Below, one piece after another: positions 1 through 8,584 of a stretch of 64,000 nt of DNA. The notes beneath the pieces are model-generated. The model did no database searches, was not told where the DNA came from, and saw only the letters and a list, made by a program, of their open reading frames with translations. The position numbers were made by a program, and so were the translations under genes. Within the stretch, counting starts at the first letter, position 1; each line of letters opens with the position of its first letter. The stretch is taken from contig OX638335.1 in NCBI GenBank assembly GCA_951812785.1, forward strand, positions 509,630-573,629. Direction: 5' to 3'. The stretch is from an uncultured Gammaproteobacteria bacterium (GTDB lineage Bacteria > Pseudomonadota > Gammaproteobacteria > UBA4575).

Positions 1-294
1 GCAGGAGTGGTTGTGACCATGTTCTATGAGTTCTGCCATTGCATACAGCATTTGCATTACACTCCTAGTATTCAGTTTTTTAGGACTATAAAACGATTTC
101 ATTTATTGCATCATTTCCGAAATGAGCATGGTAACTATGGTATTACTAATTATTTCTGGGATAAGTTATTTGGGACGTTTTACGATAAAGATGATAAATG
201 GGAAAAAAGTCCAACAGTATTTAACTTGGGTTACGATGAACAGCAAGCAGAAAAATACCCTTGGGTTGCTGAATTAACAAAGTCCACCAAATAA
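1..294 (+). CDS. Fatty acid hydroxylase / sterol desaturase family, C-terminal part (cut by window start)
   Basis: The reading frame is open to the first base, so the N-terminus lies outside the window. The visible part has the late di-iron histidine cluster of the membrane-bound hydroxylase family (HCIQHLHY, then FHLLHHF), followed by the NYGITNYFWDKLFGTFY block typical of the end of these proteins. Family members use a His-coordinated di-iron centre to hydroxylate or desaturate lipid acyl chains at the membrane. The next gene starts 41 bases downstream on the same strand and is an acyltransferase-like protein. That pairing fits a lipid-modifying locus, possibly one hydroxylating a sphingoid or amide-linked acyl chain. 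The substrate cannot be read from this fragment. Confidence 0.85.
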   Translation, partial: AGVVVTMFYEFCHCIQHLHYTPSIQFFRTIKRFHLLHHFRNEHGNYGITNYFWDKLFGTFYDKDDKWEKSPTVFNLGYDEQQAEKYPWVAELTKSTK

Positions 295-335
295 CAGCAT
301 CAGACGTTATTTATAGTTACCACTAGGCGAAAATA

Positions 336-1487
336 ATGTCTTTAATGCTGCGTTCATTCGATGTCACTGATCGCACATCGATCAAAAAATTCATTAAAAT
401 GCCTTGGGGCATCTATCAAGATGATCTTTGTTGGGTGCCACCATTAATTAAAGAGCGTTTAGATTTGCTTTCGCCGAAGCATCCTTATTTTGAGCATGCA
501 CAAGCGCGATTCTGGATTGCCTATAAAGACAATAAACCGGTCGGGCGCATTAGCGCTCAGTTTGATCAACTGAAATCTATTAGTGATCATGAGTCGGTAG
601 GTTATTTCGGCATGTTTGAGTGCGTTGATGATGTATATGTCGCGGCTGAACTTTTCGCCCAAGCAGAACAGTGGATTGCATCACGCCGGTGTGCATTGAT
701 TCGAGGCCCCTTTAGTTTGTCCATTAACCAAGAAAGTGGGCTGCTAATAGAAGGCTTTGATACGCAGCCGTATATTATGATGGGGCATGCTAAACGCTAT
801 TATCAAAATCTTTTTGAGAGGAATGATTACGCGAAGGCTAAAGACCTTTATGCGTGGTTGAATAAATCAGATTTTGAAAACCCTCCCGCTATGCAGCGTA
901 TTCTTAAACGCTATGAAGAAAGAATTGTGTTGCGTGATATCGATAAAAATAACCTTAAAACTGATATGAAAATCATGTTAGATATTTTTAATGATGCATG
1001 GGCTAACAATTGGAGTTTCATTCCTTTTACTGAAAATGAATTTATGCATTTAGGTGAAGAGATGTTGCAACTTATCTCTCCTAATCATTTTAAAATTGCA
1101 GAGTTCGAAGGTGAGCCTGCAGGCATGGTGGCGGGTCTTCCGAATTTCAATGAGATTACTAAAGATTTAAATGGTAGATTATTGCCAACGGGTATTTTTA
1201 AATTTTTATGGCGCTTGAAATTTTCTCGTCCTGCTTCAGGGCGAGGTGCTTTGTTAGGGATTAAGCAAAAATATCAAAATAATATGAAGGGATCAGCATT
1301 AGCGTTAACTTTGATTGGCAAATTTAAAGAATTCGCTATAAAAACAGGCTTTCAGCAACATGAATTATCTTGGGTGTTAGAAGATAATATGCGGCTTAAT
1401 AAGATTCTCGGAAGTTTGGGTGCGACTCAATACAAAACTTATCGGGTGTTTGAGAAAAGATTGTCACCTGTGACACAGCAAGCTTGA
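336..1487 (+). CDS. GNAT-fold acyltransferase-like protein, candidate bacterial ceramide synthase
   Basis: This 383-residue protein opens with the pattern of a large conserved family often annotated as a GNAT acetyltransferase: KKFIKMPWGIYQDDLCWVPP near residues 17-36, then VGRISAQFD near 68-76. The C-terminal half has GNAT-like elements, and ELSWVLEDNMRLNKILGSLG near 345-364 is the usual final motif. The bacterial ceramide synthase described from Caulobacter is, as I recall, an acyltransferase of this general type. The neighbours (fatty-acid hydroxylase, lipid kinase, CDP-alcohol transferase, nucleotidyltransferases) make an N-acyltransferase acting on a lipid amine plausible. The fold call is fairly secure. 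The ceramide synthase role is inference and other long-chain acyl acceptors are possible. Confidence 0.6.
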   Translation: MSLMLRSFDVTDRTSIKKFIKMPWGIYQDDLCWVPPLIKERLDLLSPKHPYFEHAQARFWIAYKDNKPVGRISAQFDQLKSISDHESVGYFGMFECVDDVYVAAELFAQAEQWIASRRCALIRGPFSLSINQESGLLIEGFDTQPYIMMGHAKRYYQNLFERNDYAKAKDLYAWLNKSDFENPPAMQRILKRYEERIVLRDIDKNNLKTDMKIMLDIFNDAWANNWSFIPFTENEFMHLGEEMLQLISPNHFKIAEFEGEPAGMVAGLPNFNEITKDLNGRLLPTGIFKFLWRLKFSRPASGRGALLGIKQKYQNNMKGSALALTLIGKFKEFAIKTGFQQHELSWVLEDNMRLNKILGSLGATQYKTYRVFEKRLSPVTQQA

Positions 1488-1491
1488 TGCT

Positions 1492-2268
1492 ATGACGTCT
1501 TGGAGCGCCGTAGTGTTGGCGGGTGATCGTGGTGTAAGTGATCCGGTAGCAAATGCCGCCAAGGTCTATGGTAAAGCAGCTGCTAAATTACACAACATAA
1601 CGCTGATTGAGCGAGTGATTGCGGCATTAAATCAATCTGACAGTATTAATAAAATATTCACGGTTGGTCCGAGCCAGCGATGTTTAGATGGGAATCCAGA
1701 TATACGCACTGTATTAGATAAATATAGCGTAGAAATCATCGAGCCCGCCAAAGGCCCTAGTGCAAGCGCAATGCGAGGCGTGTTAGCCAGTGCACGTTAT
1801 CCAACCTTAGTGGTGACTTGCGATCTACCTTTGTTGAATTCTTCGATGATTGATGATTACTGTCAACAAGTTGTTAATGTTGATGCTGATTTTGTTGTGG
1901 GTGCGGTTGACTATGCATTAATAGGTGAAAAAGCATCTACACTTAAGAAAACTAAATATCAGTTCAAGGGTCAAGCAGTTTGTTTTGCAAATTTATTCGC
2001 ACTGCTGAATCCGCAAGGCATAAAGGCAATTGAATATTGGCAAGATGTTGAAGAAAGTCGTAAGAAACCTTTGGAGCTGATTCGAAAGATAGATTGCTTG
2101 AGTATTCTGAGTTATAAGTTAGGTCGTCTAAGTCTGGCTCAAGCGGCGAATAAATTGTCGCAGAAAGTGGGCGCGAGGCTCGTGATTGAAGATTTTTCAG
2201 TGCCGGAGCTGGCAATAGATGTCGATTCTGCTCACGACTATGAAGTGCTATCTAGCTACCTAGAATAA
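1492..2268 (+). CDS. MobA-like NTP-transferase domain protein
   Basis: The protein has 258 residues. The N-terminal SAVVLAGDRG is a variant of the nucleotidyltransferase loop (normally LAGGxGxRxG), and TLVVTCDLPLLN near residue 104 is the matching metal-binding aspartate strand. It starts four bases after the acyltransferase stop, so the two are probably co-transcribed. A second true MobA is encoded at 34899-35489 beside mobB, so this copy is unlikely to serve the molybdenum cofactor. It more likely activates a lipid headgroup or sugar phosphate for this locus. The signature loop has lost one of its usual glycines (LAGDRG), so activity could be altered. The substrate is unknown. Confidence 0.7.
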   Translation: MTSWSAVVLAGDRGVSDPVANAAKVYGKAAAKLHNITLIERVIAALNQSDSINKIFTVGPSQRCLDGNPDIRTVLDKYSVEIIEPAKGPSASAMRGVLASARYPTLVVTCDLPLLNSSMIDDYCQQVVNVDADFVVGAVDYALIGEKASTLKKTKYQFKGQAVCFANLFALLNPQGIKAIEYWQDVEESRKKPLELIRKIDCLSILSYKLGRLSLAQAANKLSQKVGARLVIEDFSVPELAIDVDSAHDYEVLSSYLE

Positions 2269-2271
2269 TCT

Positions 2272-3000
2272 TTACTTGCGAGACCACTTCTCCGCGAGCT
2301 GTTGAGCGCGATCCAAATCCTGCACAAAATCCACTTCTGTCCATTCTAATCCATGGATAGAACAGGTCCCCACGTGTTGTTGAGATGCAAGCTGGTCAAT
2401 AGTGGATAAATACCATTTTTGTAATGATTCAGGTAAATACATCAATTCTTCGATAGTGTCTTTAAATAACTTAGCGCCTTCAGGGTTGAAATGCATGGCA
2501 CCAATAGATTCGCCGCTTACTTCAGATTTAGCTAGTTTTTTGCCGACTGAAAGTAATTGAGTACCGTCAGTAATGACTTTCATATCGTCATCGTCATAAC
2601 TATCTTTTTTGTCAGTGGCTAATGTAATGGGGAATTCATTAGCACTCAGTAATGTAGAAATTACTGTGGGCTCGAATAAGGCGTCACCATTTAAAATGAT
2701 AAAATCATCTTTAAAATGCTCGCGTGCCATCCAGCAGCTGGCTAGATTGTCAGCAATTTCATAAAACGGGTTGTAAATAAAGCTAACTTTATCTCCATAG
2801 CGTTTGCTAACAATCGCCTCAATACGTTGTGCGGCATATCCAACCACTGCGACTATTTGCTCAACACCGACTTCTTGTAGTGCGTCTATCTGCCATTCAA
2901 TAAAATACTTATCGTTTAGCGACAATAAACATTTCGGTGATGATTCTGTGTAGGGCAGTAACCGGCGTCCTTGTCCTGCACATAATATAATGGCTTTCAT
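2272..3000 (-). CDS. LicC-like nucleotidyltransferase (phosphocholine/alcohol-phosphate cytidylyltransferase type)
   Basis: The 242-residue protein begins with the intact NTP-transferase signature (IILCAGQGRRLLPYT, then SPKCLL near residues 22-27), with FIILNGDALF near 99-108 as the metal-binding strand. Proteins of this subfamily charge phosphocholine, other alcohol phosphates or sugar phosphates to their CDP or UDP forms in the cytosol. It is convergent with the MobA-like gene, three bases apart, and divergent from lptF. A CDP-alcohol phosphotransferase lies about 3.3 kb away (6312-7589), so this enzyme may supply its activated substrate. The nucleotide and alcohol are not determinable by eye. 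Confidence 0.75.
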   Translation of the reverse strand: MKAIILCAGQGRRLLPYTESSPKCLLSLNDKYFIEWQIDALQEVGVEQIVAVVGYAAQRIEAIVSKRYGDKVSFIYNPFYEIADNLASCWMAREHFKDDFIILNGDALFEPTVISTLLSANEFPITLATDKKDSYDDDDMKVITDGTQLLSVGKKLAKSEVSGESIGAMHFNPEGAKLFKDTIEELMYLPESLQKWYLSTIDQLASQQHVGTCSIHGLEWTEVDFVQDLDRAQQLAEKWSRK

Positions 3001-3129
3001 TGAGTTGGATAAAAAATATAGTTAGTGTTAGGTGCCTAGATGTAACAAAATTAGCGCTAGACGAATCGGGCGTAACTATACATTATACGCCAATATATGG
3101 TGAGACCAATTCAATGATAGATTAAAACT

Positions 3130-4179
3130 TTGATCATAACTTCTTACATAACCCGGGAGATACTCAGGCCGTTCGCATTAATTTGTACGGTTTTATTCTT
3201 GCTTATGGTCAGTTATAGCGCATTAGCTCTATTGGCAGATGCAGCAAGCAACTTAATTCCTGCCAACTTGTTAGTTGTATTAATAGTATCAAAGACCATT
3301 GCTGCATTTGAGTTATTTTTACCCCTAGCACTTTACGTTACTTTGCTAATGGGTTTGGGCAAGCTCTATTCTGAACAAGAAATTAGTGCTTTACATGCGT
3401 CAGGTATGAGTGTGTTTGGATTAGTTAAAATTTTGATGCCGCTAATTGTTTCTATTACTTTGCTGACGGCTATTGTGGCTATTTTTGTGCGTCCATGGGC
3501 ATATGATTTGCGCTATAACGCAAAACACCAAGCGCAACAAACTTATGATTTTGATCATTTTGAAGAGGGTTATTTTTATGAGAATAAAGACACTGGACAA
3601 GTTTATTTCGTAAGTAGCATTGATAATGAAAGCGATATAAAAAATGATATTTTTGTTTATCAGCCTAAGCAAAATTCTGTGCAAGTTGTTTATGCCGACA
3701 AAGGTTATCATCTGGAAGGTGAGAAGGATCAAGCGCCGGTGATGGTGTTCTTAGATGGTACTGCACATCAATTACAACAGAATAGTGAGGATACCTTAGT
3801 TAGCTTTAATCAATTCACTGTGTTACCTGAAGCAAAAGAAATTGTGCCGCAGTCGTTTAAAAGAAAAGCTGCATCGACTTATTATCTGGCAAGTTCAGAT
3901 GATCGTAGCGAGCTAGTGGAATTTCAATGGAGAACTACTTCTGCATTTAAAGCATTCTTTTTAGCTGTTATTGCAGTCTTGTTGGCGAAAACATCGCCAC
4001 GACAAGGTCGCTATGGAAAGTTAATTATTGGTGTAATGTTCTTCTTTGTAGTACATGCGGGTAGTCTTGTGATGAAAACATGGATGGAGCAGGGTGCGCT
4101 AAGTGTGGTGCCTGGTATGTGGAGTGTTGTTATTGGTTTAATTATGTTTACTGCGGTATTAGGTAAACGCTACTTGTAA
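3130..4179 (+). CDS. lptF: LptF/LptG-family permease, LptF type
   Basis: The 349-residue protein has the family layout: N-terminal membrane helices, a periplasmic beta-jellyroll region (about residues 130-250), then three C-terminal helices. LptF and LptG form the transmembrane part of the ABC exporter that moves lipopolysaccharide to the LptC/LptA bridge. The start used is TTG at 3130, because an in-frame stop lies at 3118 and no ATG precedes the conserved N-terminus. The LptG partner begins six bases after its stop. In most gammaproteobacteria lptFG lies next to pepA. Here it sits inside a lipid-biosynthesis locus, so it could be a second pair for another lipid. Confidence 0.88.
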   Translation: MIITSYITREILRPFALICTVLFLLMVSYSALALLADAASNLIPANLLVVLIVSKTIAAFELFLPLALYVTLLMGLGKLYSEQEISALHASGMSVFGLVKILMPLIVSITLLTAIVAIFVRPWAYDLRYNAKHQAQQTYDFDHFEEGYFYENKDTGQVYFVSSIDNESDIKNDIFVYQPKQNSVQVVYADKGYHLEGEKDQAPVMVFLDGTAHQLQQNSEDTLVSFNQFTVLPEAKEIVPQSFKRKAASTYYLASSDDRSELVEFQWRTTSAFKAFFLAVIAVLLAKTSPRQGRYGKLIIGVMFFFVVHAGSLVMKTWMEQGALSVVPGMWSVVIGLIMFTAVLGKRYL

Positions 4180-4185
4180 CTTTAT

Positions 4186-5277
4186 ATGTTCATATTACAA
4201 CGTTATATAGGTTTGAGTGTCATACGCGGGTTCCTGTTAATAGCGTTGATTATGGTGTCTTTGTTCTCCATTATTCTACTTATAGAAGAGTTGGATCAAG
4301 TCGGAACTGGCAGTTATAACTGGGTAATAGCAATAAAATATGTGTTATTGCATACGCCTAAATTGTTGCTGGATTTTGCTGCTTTTATTAGCTTGGTGGG
4401 ATCCATTTTGGCGTTAGGTTCATTGGCGTCACATCAAGAATTAGTGGCGACTGAAACGGTTGGTGTTTCTCCACGCGAGGTTACAAATTCTGTATTATTT
4501 GCAGCGTTAATACTGATGGCTTTGGTTTTGATAAACGCTCAATTTGTTATACCGGCAACGTTGCAGCGAGCTAATGTTGAGAAAACACTAGCTGTAGAAG
4601 GGGCTGGCGATTTTGTTAGTGAAGCGGGTTATTGGGCGCAAAATAATCATCAATTTATTCATGTGCAAGATGTAGAGCATGGGCGCATTCCGGCAGATGT
4701 GGAAATTTTTGAGTTTAATGGTCAGCATCAATTGCTGCGTTATTTGCATGCTGACACAGTTGATTTGTCTGAAGGGACTGAGACGGATTGGATGTTACAA
4801 GGAGTGCAGATTAAACAATTAGTTGATGGACGTTTGCAAGTGAGTAATTTGGAATCTATTAAATGGCAATCTTTTCTAAGTGCTGCTCAATTGGGCATTA
4901 TTGTATCTAAGCCCGAAGCTTTATCAATAACAGATCTATATCAATTTGTGCAGAGCTTAAAACAACGCGGAGAACAATCGTATCGATATGAGTTATTGTT
5001 CTGGCAGAAAATAATGATACCAATATCAGCTGCTATTATGATTTTATTGGGAATGCCTTTTGTGTTTGGATTACAACGTACCGTTTCCACAGGCAAGAGA
5101 ATTACCTTAGGTGTGTTGGCCGGAATCACTTTTTACGTGGCTTCTCAGTTGATTACTCATATGGGCTCACTTCAACAATGGTCGCCAATGCTAATCGCGG
5201 CAGTGCCAAGTGCAATTGTATTACTAGTATTACTGCTTATGAAAATGCGCTCGCCTAATGCGTTGTCGGCAGCATAA
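4186..5277 (+). CDS. lptG: LptF/LptG-family permease, LptG type
   Basis: This 363-residue partner of the preceding gene opens with MFILQRYIGLSVIRGFLLIA, has the ELVATETVGVSP block of the coupling region near residues 86-97, a periplasmic jellyroll segment (about 130-265) and three C-terminal helices containing GMPFVFGLQR. It would form a heterodimer with LptF and work with an LptB ATPase that is not in the window. Its last 23 bases overlap the 3' end of the convergent metallophosphoesterase gene. Whether it handles LPS or a locus-specific lipid is open. Confidence 0.88.
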   Translation: MFILQRYIGLSVIRGFLLIALIMVSLFSIILLIEELDQVGTGSYNWVIAIKYVLLHTPKLLLDFAAFISLVGSILALGSLASHQELVATETVGVSPREVTNSVLFAALILMALVLINAQFVIPATLQRANVEKTLAVEGAGDFVSEAGYWAQNNHQFIHVQDVEHGRIPADVEIFEFNGQHQLLRYLHADTVDLSEGTETDWMLQGVQIKQLVDGRLQVSNLESIKWQSFLSAAQLGIIVSKPEALSITDLYQFVQSLKQRGEQSYRYELLFWQKIMIPISAAIMILLGMPFVFGLQRTVSTGKRITLGVLAGITFYVASQLITHMGSLQQWSPMLIAAVPSAIVLLVLLLMKMRSPNALSAA

Positions 5278-6232
5278 ATTCTTTTCTAGTTGTTGCGATA
5301 AATTTTTTCTGCCTCATGTCGAAGGTATAACTCTGTTTGTTGATCATCCAGCTTTGCGTATTCTGAGTTATGTCGAACAATAAAAACTCTGCTTTATGAT
5401 TCTTTGTTTGATTAGTGCTAGATGAAGATGACATACCTACAACAGGAATTTTATTGTTGGCGCAATCAATGGAGTCATAACAACTGTTGTGTCCGTGGCC
5501 ATGTAGTATCAGATCAACTGGATATTGCTTTAATAAACTAATTAATTTGTCGCGATTTAATAAGCATTTGCGTAAGGGTGTGTGCGTCATTGTTACTGGG
5601 TGATGAATGAGTAGCACTTTGCAATAACTATCTAACGTTTTGCTACTAAGTAATTTGTGTAAACGAGTGAGCTGCTGTTGGTCTACTTTGCCAGTAGCGC
5701 GAAACCATGGTGCATCAAATGCGCTAGATAGACCAATAAAGGCAATATTTTTACGCATGCGTATGGTGGGGTAAAGCTGATTTAATTGCTTGAGCGCATG
5801 GTCAGATCGCTCGTCTCTAGTTTGATTGTCACCCAGCATATATTTTTCCCACAAGGCAAAACTGCGATGCCACTTTTCATTGACATATAAATCATGATTA
5901 CCTGGGATGAGAGTGAGGTCATTTGCAGATGCGACACTACGCAACCATTGGCTGGCTTGTTCGAATTCGTTTTTCAAGCCGATATGGGTTAAATCACCGG
6001 TGATGGCATAATGATCAACTTTGAGGCGATGAATTTCTTCAACGGCGAGGTCTAATATCCAGCGCTGATGAGTGTGACGTCGCTTGCGTAACCAGGATAG
6101 ATAACCAAGGATGCGCTTATTAATAAGGTGAATAGGATTGGGTGAGACTATAGTGGATAGGTGCAAGTCAGAAAGTTGCACAAATCTGAAAGACTCATTA
6201 GCCTGCCTGCCAGTTTGACTGCTTTCGTTCAT
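5255..6232 (-). CDS. Calcineurin-like metallophosphoesterase
   Basis: The 325-residue protein carries the metallophosphatase motifs in order: QLSDLHLS near residue 19 (DxH), ITGDLTH near 79 (GDxxH), IPGNHDLY near 107 (GNHD), LLIHHPV near 209, and LILHGHGHN near 240 (GHxH). These ligate a binuclear metal centre. The family hydrolyses phosphomonoesters or diesters, including lipid and nucleotide pyrophosphates. Lying between lptFG and the CDP-alcohol transferase, it may remove a phosphate from a lipid intermediate. No signal peptide or membrane segment is obvious. It is convergent with lptG and overlaps it by 23 bases. Confidence 0.85.
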   Translation of the reverse strand: MNESSQTGRQANESFRFVQLSDLHLSTIVSPNPIHLINKRILGYLSWLRKRRHTHQRWILDLAVEEIHRLKVDHYAITGDLTHIGLKNEFEQASQWLRSVASANDLTLIPGNHDLYVNEKWHRSFALWEKYMLGDNQTRDERSDHALKQLNQLYPTIRMRKNIAFIGLSSAFDAPWFRATGKVDQQQLTRLHKLLSSKTLDSYCKVLLIHHPVTMTHTPLRKCLLNRDKLISLLKQYPVDLILHGHGHNSCYDSIDCANNKIPVVGMSSSSSTNQTKNHKAEFLLFDITQNTQSWMINKQSYTFDMRQKKFIATTRKEFMLPTTH

Positions 6233-6311
6233 TAATTTTAATACGCTAGTTTCTGTTTATTGTTTTGGGCTATTTGAAATGATTTAGCCATGATTTTAAT
6301 CAGTCGAGAGC

Positions 6312-7589
6312 ATGATGAGCGTTAACTTAAATGATTCGGCATTATATACAATTATGGTTTACCACATTATAAATACCTGCGATGTCGCATTATGGGGGGT
6401 TTCTCAAGTTGAGCGTATTCGAAAAGTATTGGCCAAAGCCGGTGATTTCAGTGAAATTGCTGATACTGATGCAGTATTATCAGGACAAAATATTCTCTTA
6501 CTACGCGCTGACTATCTGTATGAAGCTAACGTCATACAAAAATTAGTTGCTCAGTCAGAAGCTATCTTGCTTTCATCATGTGATAAAAAATCTGTATCAG
6601 CCGTCTGGTGTGATGGTGGAAAATCTGTGCAAGCAATTCAGCTACTTAATAAGGAGCGGTCTGAGCCATACTTAGATTCAATCACTGTATATAGCCCACA
6701 ACAACTCACTGGTGGATATGATCCACGTTTGCGCAAATATGATTTAGCTCATGTCGTGCATATTAATGAGCATGACAAAACAGTCATCGAAAACTATTTA
6801 TATGATAAGTCCTATAAGGGTATCACTGATTTGGTGACTAAATGGTGGTGGCCATTACCTGCACGTGGGGTAGTGCGAAAATGTGCTGCTGCTAAAATTA
6901 CCCCCAATATGGTGACTGGATTTGGTTGGCTGCTGACTATCTTTAGTGGCTTTGCATTTTATTATGGTGAGTTAGTGCTGGGCTTATGTGCGGCGTGGTT
7001 GATGACATTTTTGGATACCGTCGATGGAAAGCTGGCACGTGTGACGCTTCAGTCAAGCAGGATTGGTCATGCGATGGATCACGGTTTGGATATTATCCAC
7101 CCGCCAATCTGGTACTGGTGTTGGGCGATGGGCCTTGGTTTGAGTCAAATTACATTTATCCATAGCACTTTGCCGGTCATGGATTGGGTGTGGGTTATGT
7201 TAGCGGCTTATGTGGGTGGCAGAATTTTTGAAGGTCTGTTTCAATTGTTGTTTAACGACATCAGTATCTTTTGCTGGAAACCGATAGACTCATTCCATCG
7301 ATTAATCACCGCGCGTAGAAATCCGTGCATTATCATGTTGAGTTTGGCAGTGATGATGGCTGATCCCGAATTGGGTTTCATGTGGGTAGTAGCATGGTCG
7401 GTGATTTCAACATCATTACTAGCTGCACGTTTCTTGTATGCTTGTTTAGTCAGAGTGATCAAAGGCCCATTAGAATCATGGATAGAAAATATTAGTCCTG
7501 ACCAAAGCGATTCTTCTTTAGCTGTTAAGTTGTTTACGGGTTATCCCGCACAAAAAACTATTGCGCCATTATTGCGCTCAGTGAAATAG
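6312..7589 (+). CDS. CDP-alcohol phosphatidyltransferase with degenerate nucleotidyltransferase-like N-terminal domain
   Basis: The 425-residue protein has two parts. Residues about 185-400 form the membrane CDP-alcohol phosphotransferase with a complete DGx2ARx8Gx3Dx3D motif (D238-G239, A242-R243, G252, D256, D260). Residues about 20-160 look like a worn NTP-transferase domain (ILLLRADYLYEANVIQKLVA near 61-80) without the glycine-rich signature loop. The architecture recalls the fused inositol-phosphate cytidylyltransferase/DIPP synthase enzymes, but here the first domain is probably inactive. Separate nucleotidyltransferases at 1492-3000 could replace it. It would join a CDP-activated alcohol or lipid to its partner in the inner membrane. 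The substrates are unknown. It leads a tight three-gene run. Confidence 0.85.
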   Translation: MMSVNLNDSALYTIMVYHIINTCDVALWGVSQVERIRKVLAKAGDFSEIADTDAVLSGQNILLLRADYLYEANVIQKLVAQSEAILLSSCDKKSVSAVWCDGGKSVQAIQLLNKERSEPYLDSITVYSPQQLTGGYDPRLRKYDLAHVVHINEHDKTVIENYLYDKSYKGITDLVTKWWWPLPARGVVRKCAAAKITPNMVTGFGWLLTIFSGFAFYYGELVLGLCAAWLMTFLDTVDGKLARVTLQSSRIGHAMDHGLDIIHPPIWYWCWAMGLGLSQITFIHSTLPVMDWVWVMLAAYVGGRIFEGLFQLLFNDISIFCWKPIDSFHRLITARRNPCIIMLSLAVMMADPELGFMWVVAWSVISTSLLAARFLYACLVRVIKGPLESWIENISPDQSDSSLAVKLFTGYPAQKTIAPLLRSVK

Positions 7590-7597
7590 CTAATACA

Positions 7598-8584
7598 ATG
7601 AGTGCTAATAATGTGCGGCTAGCAAATATTGTTGCGATTAGCAATCCTCGCAGTGGCAGAAATAAACGAGGTGGGTTTGAGACATTTGAGAGAACTATTA
7701 AAAACTATTCTGTCATTAAGCATGTTGTCATTAAGCATGAAGAGGACTTGCTGAGTGCGTTAGAATCTTGCAAGCAACAACAAATAAAAATAATAATTGT
7801 AAATGGCGGTGATGGGACGCTATTGCAGGTGTTGACCTATTTAAAGAAAAAATCAAATCAAAATTATATACCTGGCTTAGTGCTGTTGCAGGCTGGAACT
7901 ACTAGCATGGCGTTTGGTGATGTGGGTTGTAAGGGTCGCTTAAACAGAGTGATTGCTAAAGTCATCGATTACTCTAAAGGTAATATAAGCGCTCTAGAAG
8001 CAACATTAAGTCCGATACTTCAAATGACATTGCCTGAGAAAAATATGACAGTGTGCGGTATGTTTTTTGGTGCTGGTGCGATATACAACGGCATACTTTA
8101 TTGTCGACAAAACATACATACAAAAGGCGTGCGTGGCGAGCTAGGTCCATCAATGGCGATGATTCGTTATATCTTCGACTGGCTAACTGCGAATAAAATG
8201 ACAACGTCAACTCAAGCCAGTATTGAAGTTGATCAAGCGCCAGCGTTAACAGGCGATTTCGCCATTATTACAGCAACGACATTAAATCGACTGCTCATGG
8301 GCGTGTACCCTTTTTGGGGGCAAGGAAAATCAAATGATGATATTTCGCTAACATTGATAAAGAAAAATGCGCCTAAAGCGACCAAAGCCTTTATGAGGAT
8401 ACTTCGTGGTAAAGACCCTTCTGTAGAAAGTAATGTTGACTATTATCGTAGTGTCTGTCCAACTAAAATTACGTTGATAATTAATGATGGGTTTACCTTG
8501 GATGGGGAGTTATTTGGTCAGTCAGGTGTGCCTACAAAAGTCGTGCTTCAATCTGCCGGAAATGTAACATTCCTAACCACATGA
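7598..8584 (+). CDS. Diacylglycerol/ceramide-kinase-like lipid kinase
   Basis: The 328-residue protein has the DAGK catalytic domain: VAISNPRSGRNKRG at residues 13-26 and the nucleotide-binding VNGGDGTLLQ with GGDGT at 70-74. The later TLDGELFGQ is typical of the C-terminal sandwich. Soluble enzymes of this fold phosphorylate diacylglycerol, sphingoid bases or ceramide with ATP. It follows the CDP-alcohol transferase by eight bases and overlaps the next gene by four (ATGA), so the three are very likely made together. In this context the product could be phosphatidic acid or ceramide phosphate. The choice between the two substrates is inference. Confidence 0.85.
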   Translation: MSANNVRLANIVAISNPRSGRNKRGGFETFERTIKNYSVIKHVVIKHEEDLLSALESCKQQQIKIIIVNGGDGTLLQVLTYLKKKSNQNYIPGLVLLQAGTTSMAFGDVGCKGRLNRVIAKVIDYSKGNISALEATLSPILQMTLPEKNMTVCGMFFGAGAIYNGILYCRQNIHTKGVRGELGPSMAMIRYIFDWLTANKMTTSTQASIEVDQAPALTGDFAIITATTLNRLLMGVYPFWGQGKSNDDISLTLIKKNAPKATKAFMRILRGKDPSVESNVDYYRSVCPTKITLIINDGFTLDGELFGQSGVPTKVVLQSAGNVTFLTT

